NCBI RefSeq assembly: GCF_030730945.1
Contig: NZ_JAVAMS010000001.1
Span: 248,001-312,000, forward strand
DNA: 64,000 nucleotides
Reading direction: 5' to 3'
DNA from: Aurantiacibacter poecillastricola
GTDB taxonomy: Bacteria; Pseudomonadota; Alphaproteobacteria; Sphingomonadales; Sphingomonadaceae
Both the position numbers and the translations under genes were made by a program. The notes beneath the pieces were generated by a model. The model did not search any database, was not told the DNA's origin, and saw nothing but the letters and a program-made list of their open reading frames with translations. Positions 55,899 through 64,000 of the stretch are shown here, one piece after another. Position 1 is the first letter of the stretch, and each line of letters opens with the position of its first letter.

Positions 55899-56067
55899 CC
55901 GGGTAACGCGAAGTTCCTCCGGGGCGGCACGACCGCTCTCGGCAATCCAGCTGGCAGACGCCCTGCTGGCGCGCTTGCGATGTTAGCGCTACCCAGCGGG
56001 CAATTTAGGCCATACGGTTCGCTGCACGCCCGCCGAAACGAGTGAATCGATACTGGAGGAGAGAGGG

Positions 56068-57246
56068 ATGACCGACAAACCGCAAATGAATGACTTCTCT
56101 CGCCGGCAGCTCCTTTCAGCCGGGGCTGCAGCTTCACTTGCCTGGCCGATGGGCAGCGCGCTTGCGCAGGAGGCAGAGGGCCAGCCGCTGCTAGGGAATC
56201 CGCAGTTGCCGGAGGTCCCAGGCGAAAGGATGCGCTGGGCCATCGTGGGTCTCGGTACGTTCGCGGTGGGACAGGTCATCCCCGGTTTCGGCGATGCGCG
56301 GCAGTCGCGAATGACGAGCTTCGTTTCGGGCAATCCCGAGAAGGCAAGGCAGCTGGGCGCACGCTACGGCGTTTCCCGCTTCTACGATTACGCCAATTAC
56401 GACAGCATCGCCGACGATCCCGAGATCGATTGCGTCTATATCGTCCTGCCGGTTGGCCTGCATGCAGAGTACACGATCCGCGCCCTGGATGCGGGCAAAC
56501 ACGTGCTGTGCGAGAAGCCCATGGCCTCCACCAGCGCGGAATGCGAGGCGATGCTGGCCGCCGCGCGGGCAAATTCGCGCACGCTGGGCGTTGCCTACCG
56601 CGTCCATTTCGAGCCGAACAACATGCACGCGCTCCAGCGGGTCGAAAACGGCGATCTGGGGACGATGCGCTTCGTCTCTGCCGATCACGGCTTCAATGCA
56701 AATCCCGACTGGCCACCGCATAAGTGGCGCCTGGAAAAGGCACTGGCCGGAGGCGGGTCGATGTACGATATCGGGATCTACGGCCTCAATACCTCGCTGA
56801 TGATGCTGCCGGGCGACACTCCGCAGGCCGTGTCGGCCCATTATTCGACACCCGAGAACGATCCTCGCTTTACCGAGGTAGAAGGCGGGCTCGACTGGCG
56901 CGTGCGCATGGCAAGCGGCATTACCGTGCAGGGTTCCTCGTCCTATTGCTGGAGCCCCTATGTTTCCCGCCAGCGCTATTTCGGCAGCGATGCATCGCTG
57001 GAGATGAGCCCGGCCACCACCTATTACGACAACCGCATCCTGTTCGAGGCAGCAGGCGAGCGACCGCGCGAATACACGGCGGGCAATCCCATCGCGCAGT
57101 TCGCGGCCCAGCTCGACGGCTTCGCCAGCGCGGCGCGCGCGGGCGAGCAGCATCGTACGCCCGGGGAAATGGGGCTGCGCGATATCCGCATCATCGAGGC
57201 CATGTATCGCAGCGCCGATGCAGGGGGCGTTGTCGTCACGCTCTGA
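56068..57246 (+). CDS. Tat-exported Gfo/Idh/MocA oxidoreductase
   Basis: 392 aa. The N-terminus has a twin-arginine signal (SRRQLLSAG), cleavage near SALAQ. The NAD(P)-binding Rossmann motif WAIVGLGTFAVGQVIP and the family block VLCEKPMASTS (Lys in EKP) are present, followed by the C-terminal beta-sheet dimerisation domain. It resembles periplasmic glucose-fructose oxidoreductases with tightly bound NADP. GGAGGAGAG lies upstream. Located beside beta-glucoside genes, it may act on released sugars. Confidence 0.9.
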   Translation: MTDKPQMNDFSRRQLLSAGAAASLAWPMGSALAQEAEGQPLLGNPQLPEVPGERMRWAIVGLGTFAVGQVIPGFGDARQSRMTSFVSGNPEKARQLGARYGVSRFYDYANYDSIADDPEIDCVYIVLPVGLHAEYTIRALDAGKHVLCEKPMASTSAECEAMLAAARANSRTLGVAYRVHFEPNNMHALQRVENGDLGTMRFVSADHGFNANPDWPPHKWRLEKALAGGGSMYDIGIYGLNTSLMMLPGDTPQAVSAHYSTPENDPRFTEVEGGLDWRVRMASGITVQGSSSYCWSPYVSRQRYFGSDASLEMSPATTYYDNRILFEAAGERPREYTAGNPIAQFAAQLDGFASAARAGEQHRTPGEMGLRDIRIIEAMYRSADAGGVVVTL

Positions 57247-57255
57247 CGGCGCTGC

Positions 57256-58569
57256 CTAGTCCAGTGAGGCAGGCCGCATGCGCGGCACCAGCAGCTGGAT
57301 GGCGACGAAGGCGATCATGTAGCCGAGCCCGGCATAGATCACGATGGGCACGTAGGACCCCGTGAGTTCCAACGTCCAGCCGGTGGCCTGGGCGATGAGG
57401 ATCCCTCCCACTGCCCCCGCCGCACCGCCCATACCCGCGATCGTGGCCACCGCGCGGCGCGGATACATGTCGGCGATCATGGTGAAGATGTTGGAGCTGA
57501 AGGCCTGGTGGGCCGCCGTGCCAAGGCCGATCAGCAGCACCGCCATCCAGGGCTCCGGCACGCTCGCCACGATGACCATCGGCAGGGCGCACAGGGCCGC
57601 GATGAAAAGCGTGGTCTTGCGCGCACGATTGATGCTCCACCCCCTGGCAACAAGGTGCGAGGAAAACCATCCGCCAGCGATCGATCCGATATCGGCGAGA
57701 AGATACACCCCGATCAGCGCCGGGCCGATCGTGGCGAGAATGCCGCTCTCTGCGGTCGGGAACAGCTCCATGCCCTGGGTGCGGCTGAGAAAATCGGGAA
57801 GCCAGAACAGGAAGAGATACCACACCGGATCGGTGAAGAACTTGCCGCAGATGAAGAACCAGGCCTGGCGCTGTCGGAACGCGGTCTTCCAGCCAAGCGG
57901 CTTTCCCGACGCATCCTCGCCGTCCTGCTCGATCCACTGGCGCTCCTCTTCGGTGAGCGACTGGTGATCGCGAGGCTCGCGGAAGAAGCGCAACCACGCC
58001 CACAGCACGACGAAGCCGATGAGGCCGGTCACGAGAAACGCCGCGCGCCAGCCATACACGCCGGCAACACCTATCGCGATGACCGGTGTCAGCAGCACAC
58101 CGACATTGGCCCCGGCATTGAGGATGCCGACGCCCAGGGCACGCTCCCGCTTGGGAAACCACTCGGCGACGGATTTCACCGCGCCGGGATATGCCGCGCT
58201 CTCGGCAACGCCCAGCGCGATCCGCGCAAGAATGAAGGCGAGGACGCTGCGCGCCGCGGCGTGGAAGCACGCGGCTAGGCTCCACAAGGCTATCGCAATG
58301 GCGATACCCTTGCGCGTTCCCACCCTGTCGAGCCAGCGTCCAACTACCAGCAGGCCGATGCCGTAGCTCGCCTGGAAGGCCGTGACGATGTTGCCGTAGT
58401 CGACCTCCGACCAACCCATGTCTTCCTCGATCACGGGCTTGAGCACCCCGATGATCTGACGGTCGATGTAGTTGATGGTGATGACGAAGAAGAGCAGCGC
58501 GCAGATGCCCCAGCGATACTTTCCCAGCGGGCGCGACAGGTTCGACATGGTTCCGGCAGCAGCGGTCAT
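57256..58569 (-). CDS. MFS sugar/sugar-acid transporter (ACS family)
   Basis: 437 aa with 12 helices. The N-terminus has INYIDRQIIGVLKPVIEEDMGWSE and VGRWLDRVGTRKG (MFS loop 2-3 signature), with LGVAESAAYPGAVKSVAEWFPKRERALGVG in helices 4-5, as in hexuronate/phthalate-type carriers. It starts at ATG 58569, overlapping the GH3 stop by 4 nt (ATGA), so it is coupled to the beta-glucosidase. Confidence 0.92.
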   Translation of the reverse strand: MTAAAGTMSNLSRPLGKYRWGICALLFFVITINYIDRQIIGVLKPVIEEDMGWSEVDYGNIVTAFQASYGIGLLVVGRWLDRVGTRKGIAIAIALWSLAACFHAAARSVLAFILARIALGVAESAAYPGAVKSVAEWFPKRERALGVGILNAGANVGVLLTPVIAIGVAGVYGWRAAFLVTGLIGFVVLWAWLRFFREPRDHQSLTEEERQWIEQDGEDASGKPLGWKTAFRQRQAWFFICGKFFTDPVWYLFLFWLPDFLSRTQGMELFPTAESGILATIGPALIGVYLLADIGSIAGGWFSSHLVARGWSINRARKTTLFIAALCALPMVIVASVPEPWMAVLLIGLGTAAHQAFSSNIFTMIADMYPRRAVATIAGMGGAAGAVGGILIAQATGWTLELTGSYVPIVIYAGLGYMIAFVAIQLLVPRMRPASLD

Positions 58570-60881
58570 TGCAGCACCGTCCTCGTGGCGATTGCCGCCG
58601 GCGCGATCGAGCCTGCGGCAGAGCCCTCGATCACGATTTCGCCGCGCGCCCGAATGTCGTCGGATGCGCTCCCGACCATGATCTCGATGACGCCGGGCTC
58701 GACGATCCAGCCACCGCTTTCGGACCAGAACGCGAACTGGTCGGAACGAAGGGTGAAGGAAACCCGCCTCGTTTCGCCGGGCGCGAGGGGTACGCGCTGG
58801 AAGCCGCGCAATTGCATGACCGGCCTCGATACGCTGGCGACCGGGTCGCGGACGTAGAGCTGCACCACTTCGTCGCCCGCGCGATTGCCGGTATTGGTGA
58901 CGTCGAGCGAAACCGTCGTGCTGCCGCCGTGTGCTGCCATGCTAACGCTGTCGATTCGCAGCGGGCTGTAGGCGAATTCGGTATAGCTCCCGCCGTGACC
59001 GAACGCGTAGAGCGGGGTAATCGGCTGGTCCATGTAACGCGCGGTGTCCTGCGAGAGATCGGGATCGGCCGGCCTGCCGCTCGGCAGATGGTCGTAATTG
59101 ACCGGCACCTGCCCGGTCGTGCGGGGAAAGCTGGCGGGCAGCTTGCCACCCGGATTGCTCTCCCCGAAAAGGGCGGACACGATGGCAGGACCGGCCTCGA
59201 TCCCCAGCAGCCAAGTCATCAGCACGGCATCGGCCTTCTCGGCTATTTCCGGAATGGCCAGCGGGCGCCCGCCCATCAGGACCACGACGAGCGGCTTGCC
59301 CGTGGCCGCGAGCGCGGCGAATAGCTCGCGCTGGCGACCCGGCAGCTCCAGCGAGGAACGGCTTCGCGCCTCGCCCGACCAGTCGTAATCCTCGCCGAGC
59401 GCGACCACGATCACGTCTGCGGCGCGGGCGGCAGCCACGGCAGCGGCGATCCCGGAGGCATCGTCCGACCTCGTGTCGACACCTGTGGTGTAGATGACGC
59501 CGGGATGCGCAGCCTCCAGCGCCGCTCGCAAGGTAACGACGTCGCCCTCCTGTCCCTGCGCGCGCCACGATCCGAGCTGCGAAAGGGCGTCATCGGCAAG
59601 CGCGCCTACAAGGGCGATGCGCCCGGCATCGCGCGCCAGCGGCAGGACGTCGTTCTCGTTCTGCAACAGCACGATGGATTGCTCCGCCACCTCGCGCGCT
59701 GCCTGGCGGTGGCTGTCGGCCAGCATCACCGCAGCTTCCCGCCGCGCATCGTGATAGGCATAGGGATCGGCGAACAGGCCCAGGTCGCGTTTCACAGCAA
59801 GGATCCGGCGAACCGCCTCGTCGAGCAGTGGCAGGAGCGCGGGATCGGCCTCGATCGCCCGCCGCAGATCGTCGGCGTAGATATCGCTGACCATGTCCAT
59901 GTCGACCCCTGCGCGAAGGGCCAGCGCAGCGGCGTCCTGGCGGGAGCCGGCAACGCCATGCGCCTGCAGTTCCTCCACTGCCCGCCAGTCCGACAGCAGC
60001 AGGCCCTGCCACCCCCAGTCCTCGCGCAGCATCGTGCGCAGCAAGGCCTGGTTGCCGGTCGTCGGCACGCCGTTGAGCGCGTTGAACGCGGTCATGAAGC
60101 TTGCAGCACCTGCTTCGACAGCGGCATGGAAGGGCGGCAGGTAGACTTCCTGCAGGGCGCGCTCTCCCAGGTCCGCCCCAGCATAGTCGCGGCCTCCTTC
60201 CGCCGCACCATAGGCACCGAAATGTTTCGTGCCCGCCATTACCGTGTCCGGCGCGGCGAGGTTGTTGCCCTGGAAGCCGGAGACCTGAGCGGCCGCCATC
60301 CGGCTTCCGAGGTACGGGTCCTCGCCGGCTCCCTCTACGATCCGGCCCCAGCGCGGATCGCGGGCCACGTCCACCATTGGCGCGAAGGTCCAGTGAATCC
60401 CCGCCGCGCTCGCTTCCCGCGCCGCGATACGGGCATGGCGCCGTGCGGCCTCCGGGTCCCAGCTTGCCGCCATGGCGAGCGGCACGGGAAAAATCGTTCG
60501 ATAGCCGTGGACCACATCCATCGAGAACAGCAACGGAATGCCCAGGCGGCTTTCCTCCACGGCAACGCGCTGCAGCTCGCGCAGCGGTTCCGCGCCCGCA
60601 ACATGCAGGTAGGAACCGACCTCGCCGCGCCTGACGCGTTCGAGTTCCTCTGGGCCGAGGCGGGAGTTCAGAGCCTTCGAACGGCCACCCATGCGCTGCA
60701 CCAGCTGGCCGATCTTCTCATCCAGCGTCATGCGCGACAGCAGCAGGTCGATGTCGGCCGATTCTTCCACGCTGTCGATGGGCGGGGAGCCAGCCTCCCC
60801 TGCCCTGGCCGAATGCGGACCTGCCAGCATCAGCGCGGCCAGTCCTGCCACAACGGATGAAGATAGCGCTACCAGTTTCAT
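58566..60881 (-). CDS. bglX: GH3 beta-glucosidase, periplasmic
   Basis: 771 aa, with a signal peptide (MKLVALSSSVVAGLAALML..ARAGE). GH3 N-domain: LLLSRMTLDEKIGQLVQ, GIPLLFSMDVVHGYRTIFP, KHFGAYGAAEGGRDYA and nucleophile Asp in WQGLLLSDWRAVEEL. The C-terminal GH3_C domain and a fibronectin-like tail (VTNTGNRAGDEVVQLYVRD) follow. It cleaves terminal beta-glucosides. The start at 60881 was chosen for the signal peptide. First gene of a two-gene unit with the MFS gene. Confidence 0.95.
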   Translation of the reverse strand: MKLVALSSSVVAGLAALMLAGPHSARAGEAGSPPIDSVEESADIDLLLSRMTLDEKIGQLVQRMGGRSKALNSRLGPEELERVRRGEVGSYLHVAGAEPLRELQRVAVEESRLGIPLLFSMDVVHGYRTIFPVPLAMAASWDPEAARRHARIAAREASAAGIHWTFAPMVDVARDPRWGRIVEGAGEDPYLGSRMAAAQVSGFQGNNLAAPDTVMAGTKHFGAYGAAEGGRDYAGADLGERALQEVYLPPFHAAVEAGAASFMTAFNALNGVPTTGNQALLRTMLREDWGWQGLLLSDWRAVEELQAHGVAGSRQDAAALALRAGVDMDMVSDIYADDLRRAIEADPALLPLLDEAVRRILAVKRDLGLFADPYAYHDARREAAVMLADSHRQAAREVAEQSIVLLQNENDVLPLARDAGRIALVGALADDALSQLGSWRAQGQEGDVVTLRAALEAAHPGVIYTTGVDTRSDDASGIAAAVAAARAADVIVVALGEDYDWSGEARSRSSLELPGRQRELFAALAATGKPLVVVLMGGRPLAIPEIAEKADAVLMTWLLGIEAGPAIVSALFGESNPGGKLPASFPRTTGQVPVNYDHLPSGRPADPDLSQDTARYMDQPITPLYAFGHGGSYTEFAYSPLRIDSVSMAAHGGSTTVSLDVTNTGNRAGDEVVQLYVRDPVASVSRPVMQLRGFQRVPLAPGETRRVSFTLRSDQFAFWSESGGWIVEPGVIEIMVGSASDDIRARGEIVIEGSAAGSIAPAAIATRTVLQ

Positions 60882-61103
60882 GTGATCCCATCCCCGCAAA
60901 TAGCGTGACCCGGCCTTTGTCAGCCGGTGCCTTTGCGCTCACGATAAGCCGCGATTGCAGAATGGACAAGGAAATCGACGCGCCGGACTTGTGCCCGGCG
61001 TCTTATCGGGCAATAACGCCGCCGTCGCACGCCGGAAAGGTAGCGCTCACATTCGGGAATGGCTGGCCGCGGATATTATGGCGGTGGGCACGAGGGAGGG
61101 ATT

Positions 61104-63629
61104 ATGAAATTCGCGAGGTTTCTGGCGTCGGGCGTTGCAGCGCTGGCCCTGGCTGCATGCACGCACTCGGCGGTCGCACCGGTGGCTGGCGCGACCAGCG
61201 CCGCGGCGACCGAACCGGCTTCCACGGCCGGCATCGCCAATCCCGCCATCTGGCCCGAATACGATTATCCCGTCACCGTTCCGGCGCAGGACCGTGCGAT
61301 GATCACGGGCTTGCTGGGACGCATGACGCTGGAAGAGAAGATCGGCCAGCTCGTGCAGGCGGATCTTTGCTGCGTCACGCCGGAGGACGTGCGCACCTAC
61401 AACCTTGGCTCCATCCTCGTAGGCGGCAATAGCGGCCCGGGTGGCAACGACCTGGCCCTCGCGCCCGAATGGCTCGCCGCAGCGGATGCTTTCTATGCCC
61501 AATCGGTGGACACCAGCGACGGGGGCGTGGGCATCCCGCTGATCTGGGGCACCGACGCCGTGCACGGCCACTCGAACATCATCGGTGCGACGATCTTCCC
61601 CCACAATATCGGCCTTGGCGCTGCGCGCGACGTGGACCTGATCGAGCGCATCGGCGCCGCCACCGCGCGCGAGATCCGGGTGACCGGGCAGGAATGGACC
61701 TTCGCCCCCACAGTGGCCGTGCCGCAGGACTTTCGCTGGGGCCGCTCCTACGAAGGCTATTCCTCCGACCCGGAGCTGGTCGCCTCCTATGTCGGGGCAA
61801 TGGTGCGCGGGTTGCAGGGCCCGCCCTCGAACCAGGACCTGCTTTCAGGCCCATACGTAATCGCATCGACCAAGCACTTCCTCGCCGATGGCGGGACGGA
61901 CGATGGCATCGACCAGGGTGACAGTTCCATCAGCGAGGAAGAGCTGCGCGACATTCACGGCCTTCCCTACGGCCCGGCCATTGCCGAAGGCGTCGCCACG
62001 GTGATGGTCAGCTTTTCCAGCTGGGAAGGCGTCAAGATGACCGGCAACCGCTCGCTGGTGACGGACGTGCTGAAGGACAGGTTCGATTTCGGCGGCTTCG
62101 TCGTTTCGGACTGGAACGCGCACGGACAGGTCGCCGGCTGCACCAACGAGAGCTGCCCGCAGGCGCTGATGGCCGGTGTCGACATGTACATGGCCCCCGA
62201 CACGTGGCGCGACATCTATGACGACCTGCTGCAACGCACTCGCAGCGGCGAGATTCCCATGGACCGGATCGACGAGGCCGTGACCCGCATTCTCGAGGTG
62301 AAGGCGCGGCTCGGCCTGTTCGAGGCAGGCGCCCCTTCCACGCGCCCGCTTGCCGGGGAGTACGAATTGCTGGGCGCGCCCGAACACCGCGAGATCGCGC
62401 GCGAAGCGGTGCGCAAGTCGCTCGTGCTGCTGCGCAATGACGGAGCGCTTCCGCTCGCCAGTGATGCAAGGCTGCTGGTCGCGGGCGAGGGCGCGGACGA
62501 TATCGCCCGCCAGTCGGGAGGCTGGACGCTGAGCTGGCAGGGGACGGGGGTCGACAATTCGCACTTTCCCGGCGCGACTTCGATATGGTCGGCCCTGAAC
62601 GAAGCGATGGAAGAAGGCGGCGGCAGCGCCGAGCTTTCGGCCGATGGCAGCTTCACCACGCGGCCCGACGCCGCCGTGGTGGTTTTCGGCGAACGGCCCT
62701 ATGCCGAGTTCCAGGGCGACCGGGCGACCCTCGCGCTCGATGCGGAACTGACCGGGCCCTACGAGACCATGCGCAAGCTGCAGTCCGAGGGCATTCCGGT
62801 CATCGCGCTGATGATCACGGGCCGCCCGCTTTACGTGAACCCGGCACTCAATGCCGCCGATGCCTTCGTGGTGGCATGGCTGCCCGGCAGCGAAGGCGGG
62901 GGTGTCGCGGACGTTCTGGTGGGCGATGCCGAGGGATCGCCGCGCCACGATTTCTCGGGCAAGCTTCCCGCCGACTGGCCGCTGACGCCGGACATGGAGG
63001 ACGGCGCGCTGTTCGAGTACGGCTACGGCCTGACCTATTCCAGCCCGACCACGCCCTGGCAGGACCTGCCGCTGAGCGAAACGGCCAATGCCGGCGACAG
63101 CCGCGTGTGGTTCGCCGATGGACTGCCCGCATCGGCCTGGTCGCTCCACATCACCGACCCGGCCGAGCCCACCAGCCAGATCCGCATCACCACCGTGCCT
63201 GCGACCGCGCTGGATGGCCGGGCCTCGATCACCGCGGTCAATCATGTCGTTCAGGAAGGGGCGCGCCGCTTCGATATCGCTTCGGGCGACGCGACAATTT
63301 CACTGGGCACTTTCGATCCGATCGACATCACGCGTGAAGCCAATGCCGATATCCTGCTGCTCTTCACGCTCCGCGTGGACGAAGCGCCGGAAAGCGCCGC
63401 CATCGCCATGGTGGGAGGGGCCGGGGAAATGGTCGTGAACCCGGTGGAACTGCCCACGAGCGGCGAGTTCATCCGTTATGGGCTGCCGCTACGATGCCTG
63501 CGCGACAAGGGGCTGGACATGACCGGCGTGCAATCGCCGTTCGTGCTTGCGACAGAGGGCGGAGGCGACATGTCGCTGGCGGAGGTTCGCCTGGGGATGG
63601 ATGCCGAAAGGGTTCTGCCCTGTTCGTGA
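61104..63629 (+). CDS. GH3 exo-beta-glucanase-like lipoprotein (ExoP type)
   Basis: 841 aa. Lipobox in FLASGVAALALAACTHS. The GH3 catalytic part has RMTLEEKIGQLVQADL, GIPLIWGTDAVHGHSNIIGAT, IASTKHFLADGGTDDGID and the nucleophile Asp in GGFVVSDWNAHGQVAGC. The C-terminal 200 residues form a galactose-binding-like domain, as in ExoP-type marine beta-glucanases. GAGGGAGGG precedes ATG 61104. Divergent from bglX over a 222-bp gap that probably contains both promoters; it may degrade laminarin or cellooligosaccharides. Confidence 0.93.
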   Translation: MKFARFLASGVAALALAACTHSAVAPVAGATSAAATEPASTAGIANPAIWPEYDYPVTVPAQDRAMITGLLGRMTLEEKIGQLVQADLCCVTPEDVRTYNLGSILVGGNSGPGGNDLALAPEWLAAADAFYAQSVDTSDGGVGIPLIWGTDAVHGHSNIIGATIFPHNIGLGAARDVDLIERIGAATAREIRVTGQEWTFAPTVAVPQDFRWGRSYEGYSSDPELVASYVGAMVRGLQGPPSNQDLLSGPYVIASTKHFLADGGTDDGIDQGDSSISEEELRDIHGLPYGPAIAEGVATVMVSFSSWEGVKMTGNRSLVTDVLKDRFDFGGFVVSDWNAHGQVAGCTNESCPQALMAGVDMYMAPDTWRDIYDDLLQRTRSGEIPMDRIDEAVTRILEVKARLGLFEAGAPSTRPLAGEYELLGAPEHREIAREAVRKSLVLLRNDGALPLASDARLLVAGEGADDIARQSGGWTLSWQGTGVDNSHFPGATSIWSALNEAMEEGGGSAELSADGSFTTRPDAAVVVFGERPYAEFQGDRATLALDAELTGPYETMRKLQSEGIPVIALMITGRPLYVNPALNAADAFVVAWLPGSEGGGVADVLVGDAEGSPRHDFSGKLPADWPLTPDMEDGALFEYGYGLTYSSPTTPWQDLPLSETANAGDSRVWFADGLPASAWSLHITDPAEPTSQIRITTVPATALDGRASITAVNHVVQEGARRFDIASGDATISLGTFDPIDITREANADILLLFTLRVDEAPESAAIAMVGGAGEMVVNPVELPTSGEFIRYGLPLRCLRDKGLDMTGVQSPFVLATEGGGDMSLAEVRLGMDAERVLPCS

Positions 63630-63658
63630 TCTCAGGCGATCCATGGTAGCGCCTTCGC

Positions 63659-64000
63659 ATGAAGCCTGTCCGAGAAACCGCCTTGCCGGAACCTGCGGAG
63701 TTCGAACGCGATATCCGCGCTGCCTATGAGCCCGTGGTCATACGCGGCGCGGTAAAGGGCTGGCCCCTCCTGGACTCGGGCAGGCGCTCACCGGCGGAGG
63801 GGCTTGCCTATCTCGAAGGTCTGGATTCCGGCGCTCCGACCGAACTGATGGTTGCGCCAGCAAGCGAAAGAGGCCGCTTTTTCTACAGCCCCGACATGCG
63901 CGGGTTCAATTTTCGCCGGGAGCGAGCGTCCCTCTCGCAACTGACCCGACACCTGCGCGAGATCGAGCGTGAAGCGGAACCCATCGGCATCTATGCCGGC
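63659..64000 (+). CDS. Cupin-like/JmjC-like protein, N-terminal part (runs off window)
   Basis: The frame opens at ATG 63659 and stays open to the edge (114 codons). It reads MKPVRETALPEPAEFERDIR with YEPVVIRGAVKGWPLL, typical of the N-terminus of cupin-like (Pass1/tyrosine-demethylase-related) proteins. In Caulobacterales and sphingomonads these are often found in sugar-uptake loci with tryptophan halogenases and TonB receptors. It starts 29 nt after the GH3 gene and is likely co-transcribed. The ribosome site is weak. Confidence 0.75.
   Translation, partial: MKPVRETALPEPAEFERDIRAAYEPVVIRGAVKGWPLLDSGRRSPAEGLAYLEGLDSGAPTELMVAPASERGRFFYSPDMRGFNFRRERASLSQLTRHLREIEREAEPIGIYAG

Overview
The window is chromosomal, gene-dense, high-GC DNA from an alphaproteobacterium. 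It most likely comes from the Sphingomonadales, near Erythrobacteraceae/Sphingomonadaceae. The evidence is a CtrA master regulator with Asp51, a DUF4167 protein, lptB next to rpoN, a CIRCE-controlled groESL, an rplJ-rplL pair detached from rplKA and rpoBC, dispersed palindromes of the kind common in sphingomonads, and a GH3/Gfo-Idh/MFS/cupin carbohydrate cluster. No rRNA, tRNA, prophage, insertion sequence or CRISPR array was seen. The taxonomic call is inference from gene content and style.

Left part (1-20 kb): the end of a TPR protein; two DUF885 metallopeptidase-like proteins on either side of a small autoregulated membrane unit (micropeptide, DUF2975, XRE regulator), a small acidic lipoprotein and rplJL; a PagL-like outer-membrane protein; a lipoprotein cytochrome c; a MATE exporter; groESL; then a notable divergent locus. 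In that locus a SARP-like winged helix fused to an alpha/beta hydrolase faces a 34-aa micropeptide and an Rv2258c-like methyltransferase, with heptamer direct repeats between them. After it come a DUF305/LVIVD secreted protein, an exported methyltransferase-like lipoprotein, a host-attachment-family protein, a class A beta-lactamase-like protein and a second small acidic lipoprotein.

Middle (20-36 kb): polA, an MscS channel, a CDC48/p97-type double AAA+ ATPase, a 3-oxoacid CoA-transferase whose two subunit genes are split by an unknown lipoprotein gene, a glutathione transferase, a cold-shock protein, a GbsR/MarR-type regulator with two membrane proteins and two copies of its probable operator, a seven-copy 21-bp-period GTGACAC array in front of an MFS gene, and a DUF418 membrane protein.

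Housekeeping block (36-56 kb): a long minus-strand run hisS-prfA-prmC-DUF4167-lnt-metK; ppa; an overlapping MHYT-GGDEF-EAL/BLUF pair that would link blue light to c-di-GMP; a BON-MscS channel that appears to start at CTG; lptB-rpoN; a ferritin-like/DUF4142 pair behind a possible general-stress promoter; ctrA with TTAA half-sites upstream; a YbdG-type MscS channel; trmB.

Right end (56-64 kb): a beta-glucoside/beta-glucan utilisation cluster with a Tat-exported Gfo/Idh oxidoreductase, an MFS sugar transporter translationally coupled to a GH3 beta-glucosidase, a second lipoprotein GH3 enzyme on the other strand, and the start of a cupin-like protein that runs off the window.
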